From positions 16,293,427 to 16,357,426 of the forward strand of contig OZ234501.1 in assembly GCA_965153455.1 (NCBI GenBank): DNA of 64,000 nt, given 5' to 3'. Shown piece by piece: positions 49,691 to 60,187 of the stretch (positions within the stretch are counted from its first letter, which is position 1; the number at the start of each line of letters is the position of its first letter). Below the pieces are notes generated by a model. The model worked only from the letters and a program-made list of their open reading frames with translations. It was not told the DNA's origin and searched no databases. The DNA is from Sphagnum compactum. Taxonomy: Eukaryota; Bryophyta; Sphagnopsida; Sphagnales. A program made the position numbers and the translations under genes.

Positions 49691-52245
49691 GATCAATGTA
49701 AACCTTGGGAGAAGTCAAACAACCTTCTCCGAGTCCGATATCCGAATCCGGGTTCAAAACAAGATCCGCAGCTGCAACCCGAACCAAATTTATTCTTGAG
49801 TCTCGAAGCATAACTTGAGCCAAACTCAGTGTTAGTTCTAGAAGCAGAAGTGAAAGGCCGGAGCTTTTGAAAAAACAAAAGTAGTACGGACAAGTATACC
49901 ATAATCTCTCCGCAAAAAATGTCCACAGACATCTCTACAAAATCTGCATCCTACATTAATTCTCTTGCATTATTCTGGCAGCAATCTGAAGACTCAATAA
50001 AGATGTTCACAAGCACTCATGATACATTAGCGAATCCAAATCATCCGTAGAGTCCCCATTCAAGCTGCAGTCTGATATCCGAATCTGGGTTCCAAACAAG
50101 ATCCGCAGCTGCAACCTGAACCCAATTTAGTCTTGAGTCTAGAAGCAGAACTCGAACCAGACTGAGTGTTGGTTCTAGAAGCAGAAGTAAAAGGCCGGAG
50201 CTTTTTGAATTACAAAAGTAGTATGGAAAAAGGGCACCATAATCTCTCCACAAAAAATGTCCACAAACAACTATACAAAATCTCCATCCTGCATTAATTC
50301 TCTTGCATTATTCTGGCAGCAATCTGAACACTCAATAAAGATGTTGACAAGCACTCATGATACACTAGCCAATCCGAAACATCACGAGGGTCCTCATTCA
50401 AGCTGCAGTCTGATATGCAAATCCGGGTTCAAAACAAGATTCGCAGCTGCAACCCGAACCCAACCTAGTCTTGAGTCTAGAGGCAGAACTCAAACCAAAC
50501 TCAGTGTTGGTGGTAGAAGCAGAAGTCAAAGGCCGGAGCTTTTGAAAAAACAAATGTAGTATGGACAAGTATACCATAATCTTTCCACAAAAAAATGTGC
50601 AGAGACAGCTCTACAAAATCTGCATCCTGCATTTCTCTTGCATTATTCTGGCAGCAATCTTAAGACTCAATAAAGATGTTGATGAGCACTCATGATACAT
50701 CAGCGAATCCAAAACATCAGTAGTGTCCTCATTCGAGCTACAGTCTGATATCCGAATCCGGGTTCCCAACAAGATCCGTAGCTGCAACTTGAACCAAACT
50801 TAGTCCTGAGCCTAGAGGTAGAACTCGAACCAGACTCAGTGTTGGTTCCAGAAGCAGAAGTAGAAGGCCGGAACTTTTGAAAAAACAAAAGTAGTATGGA
50901 AAAGTACACCATAATCTCTCCACAAATAATGTCCACAAACAGCTATACAAAATGTGCACCCTGCATGAATTCTCTTACATTATTCTCGCAGCAATCTAAA
51001 GACTCAATAAAGATGTCGACAAGCACTCATGATACATTAGCCAATCCGAAACATCACTAGGGTCCTCATTCAAGCTGCAGTCTGGTATCCTAATCCGGGT
51101 TCCAAACAAGATTCGCAGCTGCAACCCGAACCAAACTTAGTCTTGAGTCTAGAGGCAAAACTCGAACCAAACTGAGTGTTGGTTCTAGGAGCAGAAGTAA
51201 AAGGCCGGAGCTTTTGAAAAAACAAAAGTAATATGGACAAGTATACCATAATCTCTCCACAAAAAATGTCCAGGAACAACTATACAAAATCTGCATCCAG
51301 CATTTGTCCTGCATCATTCTGGCAGCAATCTGAAGACTCAATAAAGATGTTGACAAGCACTCATGATACGTTAGCAAATCGAAAACATCACTAGTGTCCT
51401 CATTCAAGCTGCAGTCTGATATCCGAATCCGGGTTCAAAACAAGATCCTCAGCTGCAATTCGAACCAAACTGAGTGTTGGTTCCAGAAGCAGAAGTAAGA
51501 GGGCGGAGCTTTTGAAAAAAGAAATGTAGTATGGACAAGTATACCATAATCTCTCCACAAAAAATGTCCACAAACAGCCATACAAAATCTGCATCCTGCA
51601 TTTCTCTTGCATTATTCTAGCAGCAATCCGAAGACTCAATAAAGATGTTGACAAGCACTCATGATACATTAGCTAATCCAAAACATCGGTAGTGTCCTCA
51701 TTCGAGCTGCAGTCTGATATCCGAATCCGGGTTCCCAACAAGATTCGCAGCTGCAACCCGAACCGAACTCAGTCTTGAGTCTAAAGGTAGAACTCAAACG
51801 AAACTCAATGTTGGTGCTAGAAGCAAAAGTCAAAGGCCGGTGCTTTTGAAAAAACAAAAGTAGTACGGACAAGTATACCATAATCTCTCCGTAAAAAATG
51901 TCCACAGACAGCTCTACAAAATCTGCATCCTACATTAATTCTCTTGCATTATTCTGGCAGCAATCTGAGACTCAATAAACATGTTGACAAGCACTCATGA
52001 TACATCAGCGAATCCAAAACATCACTAGGGTCCTCATTCGAGCTGCAGTCTGATATCGGAATCCGGGTTCCAAACAAGGTTCACAACTGCAACCCGAACC
52101 AAACTTAGTCTTGACTCTAGAGGCAGAACTCGAACCAAACTTAGTGTTGGTTCTAGAAGCAGAAGTAAAAGACCGGAGCTTGTGAAAAAACAAAAGTAGT
52201 ATGGACAAGTATATCATAATCTCTCCACAAAAAATGTCCACAAAC
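49691..52245. repeat. Subtelomeric satellite, 336-bp unit, eight copies
   Basis: The phrase GCAGTCTGATATCCGAATCC, in variant forms, marks the units. GATATCC starts near 49737, 50074, 50412, 50747, 51084, 51418, 51716 and 52052, giving spacings of 337, 338, 335, 337, 334, 298 and 336. The sixth unit has lost about 38 bases. Each unit contains AGCTGCAACCCGAACC, TCTAGAGGCAGAACTCG, AAGGCCGGAGCTTTTGAAAA and ACCATAATCTCTCCACAAAA. Minus-strand frames of 66-105 codons repeat the same peptide and are by-products. Confidence 0.9.
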
Positions 52246-52525
52246 GTTCGGTTCGACGAAGGAGGAATCCTTGCCGGTATGGCAACTGAAGGGACCGCAC
52301 ACATCGCAGGAGTAAGTCGTGTTGGCTGGGGCTGGAGAAATTAGATCACCAGTCGCATCTTCTTGGTGCATCGATTCAGAGATTGCCCAGCCTACCATTT
52401 GACCCGACGACGTGGTACTTTCACCTTGAACGAGAACTTTGATTCGTTGCTGGCTCTTTCCCACCTCGGTGAAATGTGAATGTTTATGTGAGTCGCTCCC
52501 TCGAACGTCCAGTTTCAATAGAAAA
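52246..52525. other. Short unique stretch after the satellite
   Basis: A 146-codon minus frame (52153-52593) spans this stretch and part of the last satellite unit. It includes a CDVCGPFSCH motif but no domain I can name, and it crosses a repeat boundary. I treat it as doubtful. Confidence 0.3.
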
Positions 52526-53384
52526 TGACACGTCGAAGTCAATTTCCACCTTTTTGAATCAATAGGCTCCTTAAAGGAACGCACTTCAGACAATACTGCT
52601 GCTGGTCGTGAAGCCAGCTCATCTTGGGTCCGTACGGTCTACTAATCCTTCGAGAATTCTGTGAGGCCATCCTATCACAAGTCGAAATTGAAGTTGCATG
52701 AGCATTCGTGATCACAACACGAATGACATAACCGGTAACGCCCTTTACAGTGCCAGTTATTCTGGTAACATTGACCAGCTTTTTTGAACAGTCAAGCTTG
52801 GAGTGCAGATAGAACCTGGAGGTATCGATCTGTAATGAATTGAGGTGAAGTGGAAGTTTAGCAAACTAGGAGATCGCAAGATATGAGAAAACTTTCGGAA
52901 CGGAGTAATAGAAGCATCTTCAATTCACTAAGAAAGCTCCAGGTATGAAGTGGATGAAGAAGCTGATACAGTCGTGTAGTTTGCATTTCTTGGTACACGA
53001 AAGCAAAGTAAAGGGTGCATGCTCTGTGGCGAAAAAAATGTGTCTTGCAATTCAAGTGCAATCCACTATTTTTTCGGTCTTGCAGCAGAATCTAGCATCC
53101 ATTGGCGACAACTGTACAAATTGTAGATTTTAGGGAAGCAACCTTCAATATTTCCGGTGGATGTTTTTCAAATTTCTTTTGGAAAATGGTCAAAAGAACC
53201 TCAGGAGAGACAAGATTTGTACAACACCATTGTTAAGAGAAAAAAACGATCTCTTCGAATACACTACTTGAAGGGTGAGCTGATTCCTCTGTCAATCGGG
53301 TTTAGGGTCTTAAGGTCGTCAGCTTTGTACTCGCCACTAAAAAATGACATGTTGAAGTCAATTTCAACCTTTTTGAATCAATAG
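52526..53384. repeat. Tandem duplication, unit 1
   Basis: Starting at AAAATGACACGTCGAAGTCA, this stretch of about 815 bp is repeated from 53341 onward (AAAATGACATGTTGAAGTCA). The second unit is split by solo LTR copy 3. Shared phrases include GAACGCACTTCAGACAAT, GTGAAGCCAGCTCATCTT, ATAACCGGTAACGCCC and CTGATACAGTCGTGTAGTTT. The units differ by substitutions and small indels. No gene is recognised. Confidence 0.85.
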
Positions 53385-54215
53385 TGACGCGCTCCCAAGT
53401 CACGGGGTGAAACCAACTTGAGGGTTTCACAAAGTCAAGTTGCGGAAGTTGAGACTTGGTAGCACGCTCCCGGCTTCCAACTCTAGAAAGGGGTAGAGGG
53501 TCGAGTTGGGAGCCCAGGGATTAGACTAGGAAGAGTGACTTAGTTGATCAAGCTAGAATCTGCACAAAACAAACCACCCGAGTGGTTAGTTCTCATTCCA
53601 GGACACCCTTTGGTGTTGGGACAAGCCACGGGCACTTCGGACCACAAGACTCACCACGGCCCGGACTCGGGAGTATGCCACCACCATACTCCCTATAGTA
53701 TACTCTGCGACGCCCCGTGGGGCTACATCCAAATGGCACAAATTCCCGGGACTCGCGAAACGGAGTCCCGAAGTTGTCCCGAAATCGTCCCGGGTGGAGT
53801 CCCGGGACTTTGGGAGCTCATAACTCCCGACTGCGAGATCGGATCGCGACGAGGTCTGAACCGAACTTGTAGCCCTCGTCGCGATCTTTCCAACGACGTA
53901 TCGCACTCCCAATTCGGACTTCGGGAAGAGGTCGATTCTCGACTTTTAGTGGTCGGGAGTCAAACTGCCAGTTTGACTCCCGGCCCTTCTTTTGCCCATG
54001 ACTTGGGCGACAGATGTCCAAATGCCCAATGCGAGGGCATTTTCGATATTTACGCTTCAAGGCCTTTCCAATGACACCAAGAACACCCCAATGCAAGGTG
54101 TTTTGGGTCCTGCTGTCGAGCTCTGAACATTCGAGAGTCCCGGAGGGCTCCAAATCCCCAACTTTTCAAATTGTTAGGCTTCACCCCCACACTTGGCCAA
54201 GTTAGGGTTGCGACA
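53385..54215. mobile_element. Solo LTR, copy 3 (831 bp)
   Basis: It starts TGACGCGCTCCC, ends GGGTTGCGACA and is flanked by a perfect AATAG duplication (53380-53384 and 54216-54220). It lies in unit 2 of the tandem duplication. The uninterrupted target (TGAATCAATAGGCTCC) is still present in unit 1 near 52556-52571, so the empty site is visible in the same window. The conserved hairpin is at 53954-53982. The 176-codon plus frame inside is not a gene. Confidence 0.9.
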
Positions 54216-55045
54216 AATAGGCTCCTTCAAGGAACGCACCTCAGACAATGCTGCCGCTGGTCGTGAAGCCAGCTCATCTTTTTGCTGTACAATTTACTAA
54301 TTCTTCCAGAATTCTGTGAGGCTATCCTATCACAAGTCAAAATGGAGGTTGCATGAGCATTCGTGGTCACAACACGATTGTGACATTCTGCGTAGTTAAG
54401 AATAACATAACCGGTAACGCCCGTTACAGTGCCAGTTATTCTGGTAACACGGACCAGCCTTTTTTGAACAGTCAAGTTTGGAGTGCAGATAGAACTTGGA
54501 GATATCGATCTGTAACGAATTGAGGTGAAGGGGAAGTTTAGCAAACTAGGAGATCACAAGATATGAGAAAACTCTTGGAATGGAGTCACCGAAGCATCTA
54601 CAATTCACTAAGAGAGCTCCAGGTACGAAGTGGATGCAGAAGCTGATACAGTCGTGTAGTTTGCATTTCCTGGTACATGAAAGCAAAGTAGAAGGTGCAT
54701 GCTTTGTGGCAAAAAAATGTGTCTGCAAAATTCAAGTGCAATCCACTGTTTTTCGGTCCTGCAGCTGCGGCATCGTCGGTGAGCATTCCCAAAAGAATCC
54801 AACATGCATTGGCGACAACTCTACAAATTGCAAATTTTAGGGAGGCAACCTTCTATATTTTTGGTGAATGTTTTCAAATTTCTTTTGGAAAATGGCCAAA
54901 AGAACCTCAGGAGAGAATCCACACGATTTGTACAACATCATTGTTAAGAAAAAGATGATCTTTGAATGCACTCCCTGAATGGTGAGCCGATTCCTCTGTC
55001 AATCGGAAGGTTCTTCGGGTCGTCAGCTTTTTACTTGCCAATAGA
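54216..55045. repeat. Tandem duplication, unit 2 (after the LTR)
   Basis: This continues the second unit: AATAGGCTCCTTCAAGGAAC through GGTCGTCAGCTTTTTACTTG, parallel to 52560-53340. It ends where a third short start (GAAAATGAGACATT) diverges. Frames on either strand (105 and 86 codons) are not supported as genes. Confidence 0.8.
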
Positions 55046-55420
55046 AAATGAGACATTAGGTATGTACAACAATTGAACGTCAAATATTATTGGAGTGTTG
55101 GGTGCTACTCTTAGTCTTCCGGTTGCAGCAGCGAGTCCAGGTTGGGAAATGCTAGCTGCCATATCAACAATGATCTCGTCATCAGTGCAGAACCAACAGA
55201 TATCCACATATTGTAATCCAATTCCCTTCGATTTTTTCAATCCGACCTTCTGAGAAGCTCTCGACGTTGTCGTAACCCCACCCAATTTATAGACTCCGAC
55301 GGTTGAACGCTCGTCGACTTCCCGCTGGTGCGCACGAAGCAAGATGTCGATAGCAACCGAAGGAGGCACGAACAATATGCCCGAAGGAGGCTACCCGTCA
55401 TCAGACTTACGATTGCAATC
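55031..55420 (-). other. In-phase open stretch after the helicase stop
   Basis: After the TAG at 55421 the same frame meets a second TAG at 55391. It then stays open for 115 codons to a TAA at 55031-55033, including a cysteine pair (DICWFC). It may be a former C-terminal extension of the helicase protein cut off by two CAG-to-TAG changes, or chance. No domain is recognised. Confidence 0.3.
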
Positions 55421-58400
55421 CTAAAATCGGCTTCTACATCTGTGGTCCCGCTCCAGCATTTGAATGCATGCATCCGCCAATCGTGCGAAGTTGGTAACGG
55501 ACCGGCCGAAGGCCTTCAGTCCCATCCATCGAGCCAACTCTTTGTCGCGAGTGATGTTCGTCAATTTCGGCATGGCCTTGCGCACGTCCGACGGGTTGCG
55601 ACGCCAAATGGCCCAAATAAGAATTCGATATCGTTCGCCCCGGATCTGACCCGGGCAATCCACACCGTACCTTCCTTCATGCAATCGGACGTTGCCCAAC
55701 GTTGGCTCGTTGTGCGAAAGGTGGCACTTGGGACAAACGTCGGGTGATTGGGGAATGGAATTACGACAATCCGACCTAAGATGCGGTCCCAGACATTTGA
55801 AGCATCGACGACCATCCAGCAACAACGGACAATTTTGACTGGGGTGACGCACATTTCCATCATCGCCGTAAACACAGCACAAGACACAATCGGGTTCTTC
55901 GGGAGCAGCGAATCGACGAAAATTCGTCAGGGCTGCGCGATCCTCGTTCACGAAAGAGGTGAGCACCGTGCCACGCGCACTGAGCATCGGCAATGGTGAA
56001 GGGGGTTGCTGCGATACCGCTCGTGATTGCCACAAACAGTTGTCGCAAGGTTGTGCGACGGGAATCAGGCTGCATCGTTGCGGTTGGCCGTCCACAACCA
56101 AATGAAGATGGTGGCGTCGACAATTCTCCGTGTCCGTGATCCAAACGTTGGGCTCGGCGAAGGAGGAATCGAGGTGCAGAGCTTCGGCTCTAGATCTCGT
56201 GCTCGAAATCACTCTGCTGGTACCCGGTCGGTCGTCACGGGCGAATCCCCCAGACTCTTGGTGCAGAGCAGCAAAAGATCTGAAAGATCCGTGATGAATG
56301 ACGAGCCGGACCGACGAATAGTTGTACTCGCAACCGATGACCCCGGTGGCCACCATGACGCGCGCTTCGCCTGAGAGCCACGACTGCAACTGCGCCTTCT
56401 TAGCGTCGTCGTCGAGATGGGCGTGAAGGTGAGCGGTCCTCACGCACGCCACGTTGTTGGCCATGGACGCCACTTGCTCGACCGACTCTCGCGTCAAGCA
56501 ATACACCATGGCCTTGTCCGTCTCGGAAGAGACGTTGTAATCCCATTCGATGAGCTGTTGAACGATTTCCTCGTCCACGTCGGCCACCTCGTCGACGACG
56601 TACTCAATCAGCAGGCGCACCGTGGACATCCGGATGACGGCGAATCTCGCGGACATCACAATCTTGAGGTCCGTTTCTTCGGAAGGGGAGAGCGAGGCCG
56701 TCAACGCGACAAGCTGGCATCCCACGGCCCACAACGGCAAAAGGCGCTTCATGACGGGTCTGAAATCCGACAGCAGCAAATGCGCTTCATCCACGACGAC
56801 GCAGTGAAGCTTTTTCAAATGGTTCAACGTATGCGCGAGTTCCACGAACCCGGGACTAGCCGCACGTTCCACCGATACGAACAAGATTGACGGAGGATCG
56901 TCGAATGTGACCGTGTCCGCGCCGTAGGTCGCATGTCGTAAGCCGGCTCGGGTCGCGTCCGCTTCGTGTCCGCGGACTAGGATCGTCAGGGGCACCACCA
57001 CGATGACGGTGCGAGCCGTCACCATCGGCGGGATCATGAACATAGCCGATTTGCCGTGTCCGGTGGGCATGACCACCAAAACATCGACCCTGTTTTCGAG
57101 GACCAACGTCACGGCCAAACCCTGTTCCTTGCACGTCCACTGTGCGTGGCCCAGTCGACGAAGGGCTCGCAGAGAACGCACTTCGTGTGTTTGATCCTCG
57201 GGCGGTGGCGGCAAGGTCGGTTGAGGGACGGTCTGTGTGACTGAACACACGAGAGATGCGAGGAGAGAAGCGCACTGGGGTTGCGACGAACAATGGCCGC
57301 CGTCGGGTCGGTCGACACCCACAGGAACCTCGTCGGTCGAACCGCCGGTCGGAGGGTTTCGGACCGGGCTACGGTCGAGTTGCAACAAGCGATGCCACGC
57401 TTCGGTAGCTAATCTGTACGTGTACATCTGTTGACTGTCCATGAATCTGTGGTCATTGGAACAATTGGCGTACTGTCGTGCGGCCGTGGTCGAAGAGTGC
57501 CCCGACGTCTCATCGATGGGGAATTCCGTGCAATAACTTTGCTTGATAGCACCACCGAAGTAAGCGGCCAGGTGACGATAATCCGCGATCCCCAGATCGA
57601 GATTTGCGCGCTCGAGGAACGCTGTGGCCACCAAACGGGAAACATCTTCGCCGTCCATGGCGACATCTCGTTCAATGGCCCAAAGGTCCATGTGTTGTCG
57701 GGCTGCGTCAATGTTTCCGCGCAAACCCGCGATGAAGGATTGCACCGACCTCACCAGCAACAAATATTCGATGAAGAGCGAATTGAGTTCCGGGGGTAGG
57801 AAACGGGGTATTAGTTTGACCGGCCGCCCTGCGTTGGCGCCCTTGTGGTATCTCTGGAAGGTCATGATGGTGCCCGCGGACCAATAAAATGTCCTTTCGG
57901 AATGCTCTGTGTTGCGAAGGAGGTAGCTCCTGTACTCCTCGCCGCGAGGAGGACCGCCGACGGTGAAATGCATGAGCAAAAATAACAACGCGTGCATACG
58001 ATCCGCCGCCTTGGCCCACATCGCCAAAGCATTCTGATTCCATGCGATGGATCGGTCGCCTTCTGTGCCTTTGACGAAAAGACCTCGGGTACGCCGATCG
58101 CTAAAAAGGTGGATGGCAAGATCTTGTCCATGATGATGAAATTCGTTACGGGCATCCGACAAGAAAGAATACCCGACTTCGTCTTCGTTCGCCCTGTTCG
58201 CGACGTTACCCTCCGCTATCACCCGGCCGATCCAGGTTGTCTGGAGTCCTAGCAACAATTGGTTTCTCATCACCCGATTTGCCTCGCGGAGCAGTTTGCC
58301 GACCAGGTTTCGTAAAGTGTCGATGGTGACGGCTTGACCATCGATCGTGCACGCCATGGGACCGATCCGAACGAGTCTCGGGATGCAGGGTTCGTCGCCC

Positions 58401-60187
58401 GACACCGCCCCCGCGAGGCGCATGGTCTCCCACAGTCTGCTGAACGGTGTGTCCTTGGCGTTCTCGCGAACGCAAGCGAGCCACTCGTCGGCTTCGCACC
58501 ACGAGATGGGGGGGTGATCGGGCTGCCACATCGGACGCACCAGCTGCATGAGGATCGTGCATCTCCACCAATACTGGAGAATGGCTATGGGACCCGACAC
58601 GCGTCGAACGTGTTCGAAAGTGAGGTTGTTCGACGAAGGGTCCGACTTCAGGCTGTTCACGATCATGAACCTGATTATCGGACAACCGGTTTGGAGCCCG
58701 TGTTGAACGACCGGACACGTCGCCGGTCTGCAAATGTGGAGCAACACCGTGTGGATGGGAACTAGATCTTCGTCATACCCGTCCGCGTCTCGTCGACTTC
58801 GGATGTGAGAGATGAGATTCTCCAGCGCATCTCCGAGATCCGAATGCAAATCGCCCAGAACGTTGACGAATGGCTCGTCATCCACTGGGGCGCTGTCCCT
58901 GGATCGGACCATCATAGTGAGCAGCTTGGTCATCAACGTACAATATCTGGTTATGGTGGATGGCACCCAAAGCTGGTTGAGCCCCATCGCGGCCAGGGGG
59001 GAATCTACCACTGAGACGACCAACCGCCTGAGATGGTATGGCACACGACCGATCATGGCCTGCGCATTCTCCAAATACGCTCGAACCATCGAAGGCAAAC
59101 GATCCAAATTGGATTCCCCGCCGATTGGGTTCGGAAGCACGTTCGCTCGCTTGATGCGGTCCAACGGCGTACCTTCCGGAATGATGTGGTTGACGGCGAG
59201 CTCGTGCCAACGAGACACTCTCGGCCATGGACTCAATTCACGAATGGATGGATTTGGTGCCGCATTCCGCACGGAACATTGGTGGGCCTGTAACGAAACG
59301 TGCACCTGCTCCTTCAGATGGAGCCCTGCTGGATCGCCTTCGAGCTCCACATTTTGGTGGTCCACACCAAAATACGCGGTGTACCCGACCTTTTTGAAAA
59401 GGCGCTGCACCTGACACGGTTGACCGTTGGCATGAACCGGTAAGAAGAAATGTTTGGCCCGACGATGATTGCCCATAATCTTCTTGGGGGCGGAATAGTA
59501 TGCACATCCTTCCGCCTCGCATCGATATCCTTTCACAACCTTTATCCCTGGGACCACCGGCAAAAGCTCCTGCCGTGGAGATGTGGTATACCTTTCCAGG
59601 CGAGGGTCTTGCAACTGGGTGAACTCGATCTCCTCGAACGACGATGCGAAATCCGTAACAGGTGGGATCCCAGTCACGCGACAGAGGCTACCGTTGCGAT
59701 GTCATTTGGGAGCTCTCCAATTGTCGTGCCCCAATAAGTGGTTATGCACACGGCGAGCCTCGGGCTCGAGACAAACGTCGCAAACCCTGCACAACAGGAG
59801 ACGAATGCCATCCGCGATGTTGAGAACCGTAAGGCCCACATCACGGAGCAGTTCCGGTGTTTGTTCGATGGGCGGCTGGATTGACATGCCCAGGGACATT
59901 GCCCTAATTTGCGCGTCGTTGTCGTCAAGATCTTGATTTAGGGCGGAATCGCTCTGTTCCGCATGTCGCACTTTAAAATGGCCCTGGAGCTTGTCACTGC
60001 GTTCAAATGTGCTCTTGCAGCCCTCCACGGGGCAAGGATATTTGCCGTCAATCGATCGATTGACAGTAATTCCACCGGTGGTGGTACGGATCTTACAAGC
60101 TGTTCGATGCACCGATCGGCGATGTCCATCGCGTTGATGAGAAGCGGCGAAACAAATGTCACACTCGGGGCATCGGAAGTCGGCCAT
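55421..60187 (-). pseudogene. Telomere-linked-helicase-like protein: zinc/OrsD, tyrosine recombinase-like, RecQ
   Basis: One intronless frame of 1,589 codons runs from ATG (60187) to TAG (55421-55423), with one internal TGA at 59702-59704. Part A (161 codons) has zinc fingers. Part B is 1,418 codons if counted from the in-frame GTG at 59677, the numbering used here. It has a CxxxxC...HxxxxH finger (53-76); a middle region with tyrosine recombinase residues R578 (GGPPRGEEY), K612 (YHKG), R701 (DYRHL), H727 and Y736 (GHSSTTAARQYA); and a RecQ core with PTGHGKS (871-877), DEAH (963-966), TAS (993-995), ATGVIGCEYN (motif V) and QESGGFARDD (motif VI). A RecQ-type zinc site follows (C1186, C1202, C1211, C1214), then CxxC/H motifs (1264-1318). 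This matches the layout of fungal telomere-linked helicases as I know them. It is transcribed away from the telomere and is GC-richer than its surroundings. The TGA sits within the zinc module, so the gene is broken unless read through. Confidence 0.85.
59702..60187 (-). pseudogene. N-terminal zinc-finger module of the helicase protein
   Basis: This 161-codon open part precedes the TGA. It holds two C2H2-type fingers (FRCPECDICF...HRRSVH, residues 4-27; YPCPVEGCKSTF...HFKVRH, about 50-74). Near the end comes LLLCRVCDVCLEPEARRVHNH (about 129-149), which looks like the first half of the OrsD/DUF3505 zinc domain. The second half (YRCEAEGCAYY...HRRAKH) lies in the next block beyond the TGA. The continuous phase and the split domain argue for one original gene rather than two. 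The finger set suggests sequence-specific DNA binding. ATG at 60187 is a true ATG. Confidence 0.75.

Noticed and set aside
49693-52304. Leucine-rich minus frames of 66-105 codons
   Set aside because: They repeat with the 336-bp satellite and are interrupted between units.
53544-54153. Frames of 176 and 111 codons inside the solo LTR, with parallels in the other two LTRs
   Set aside because: LTR sequence on both strands; no domain, and the frames are not conserved in length among copies.
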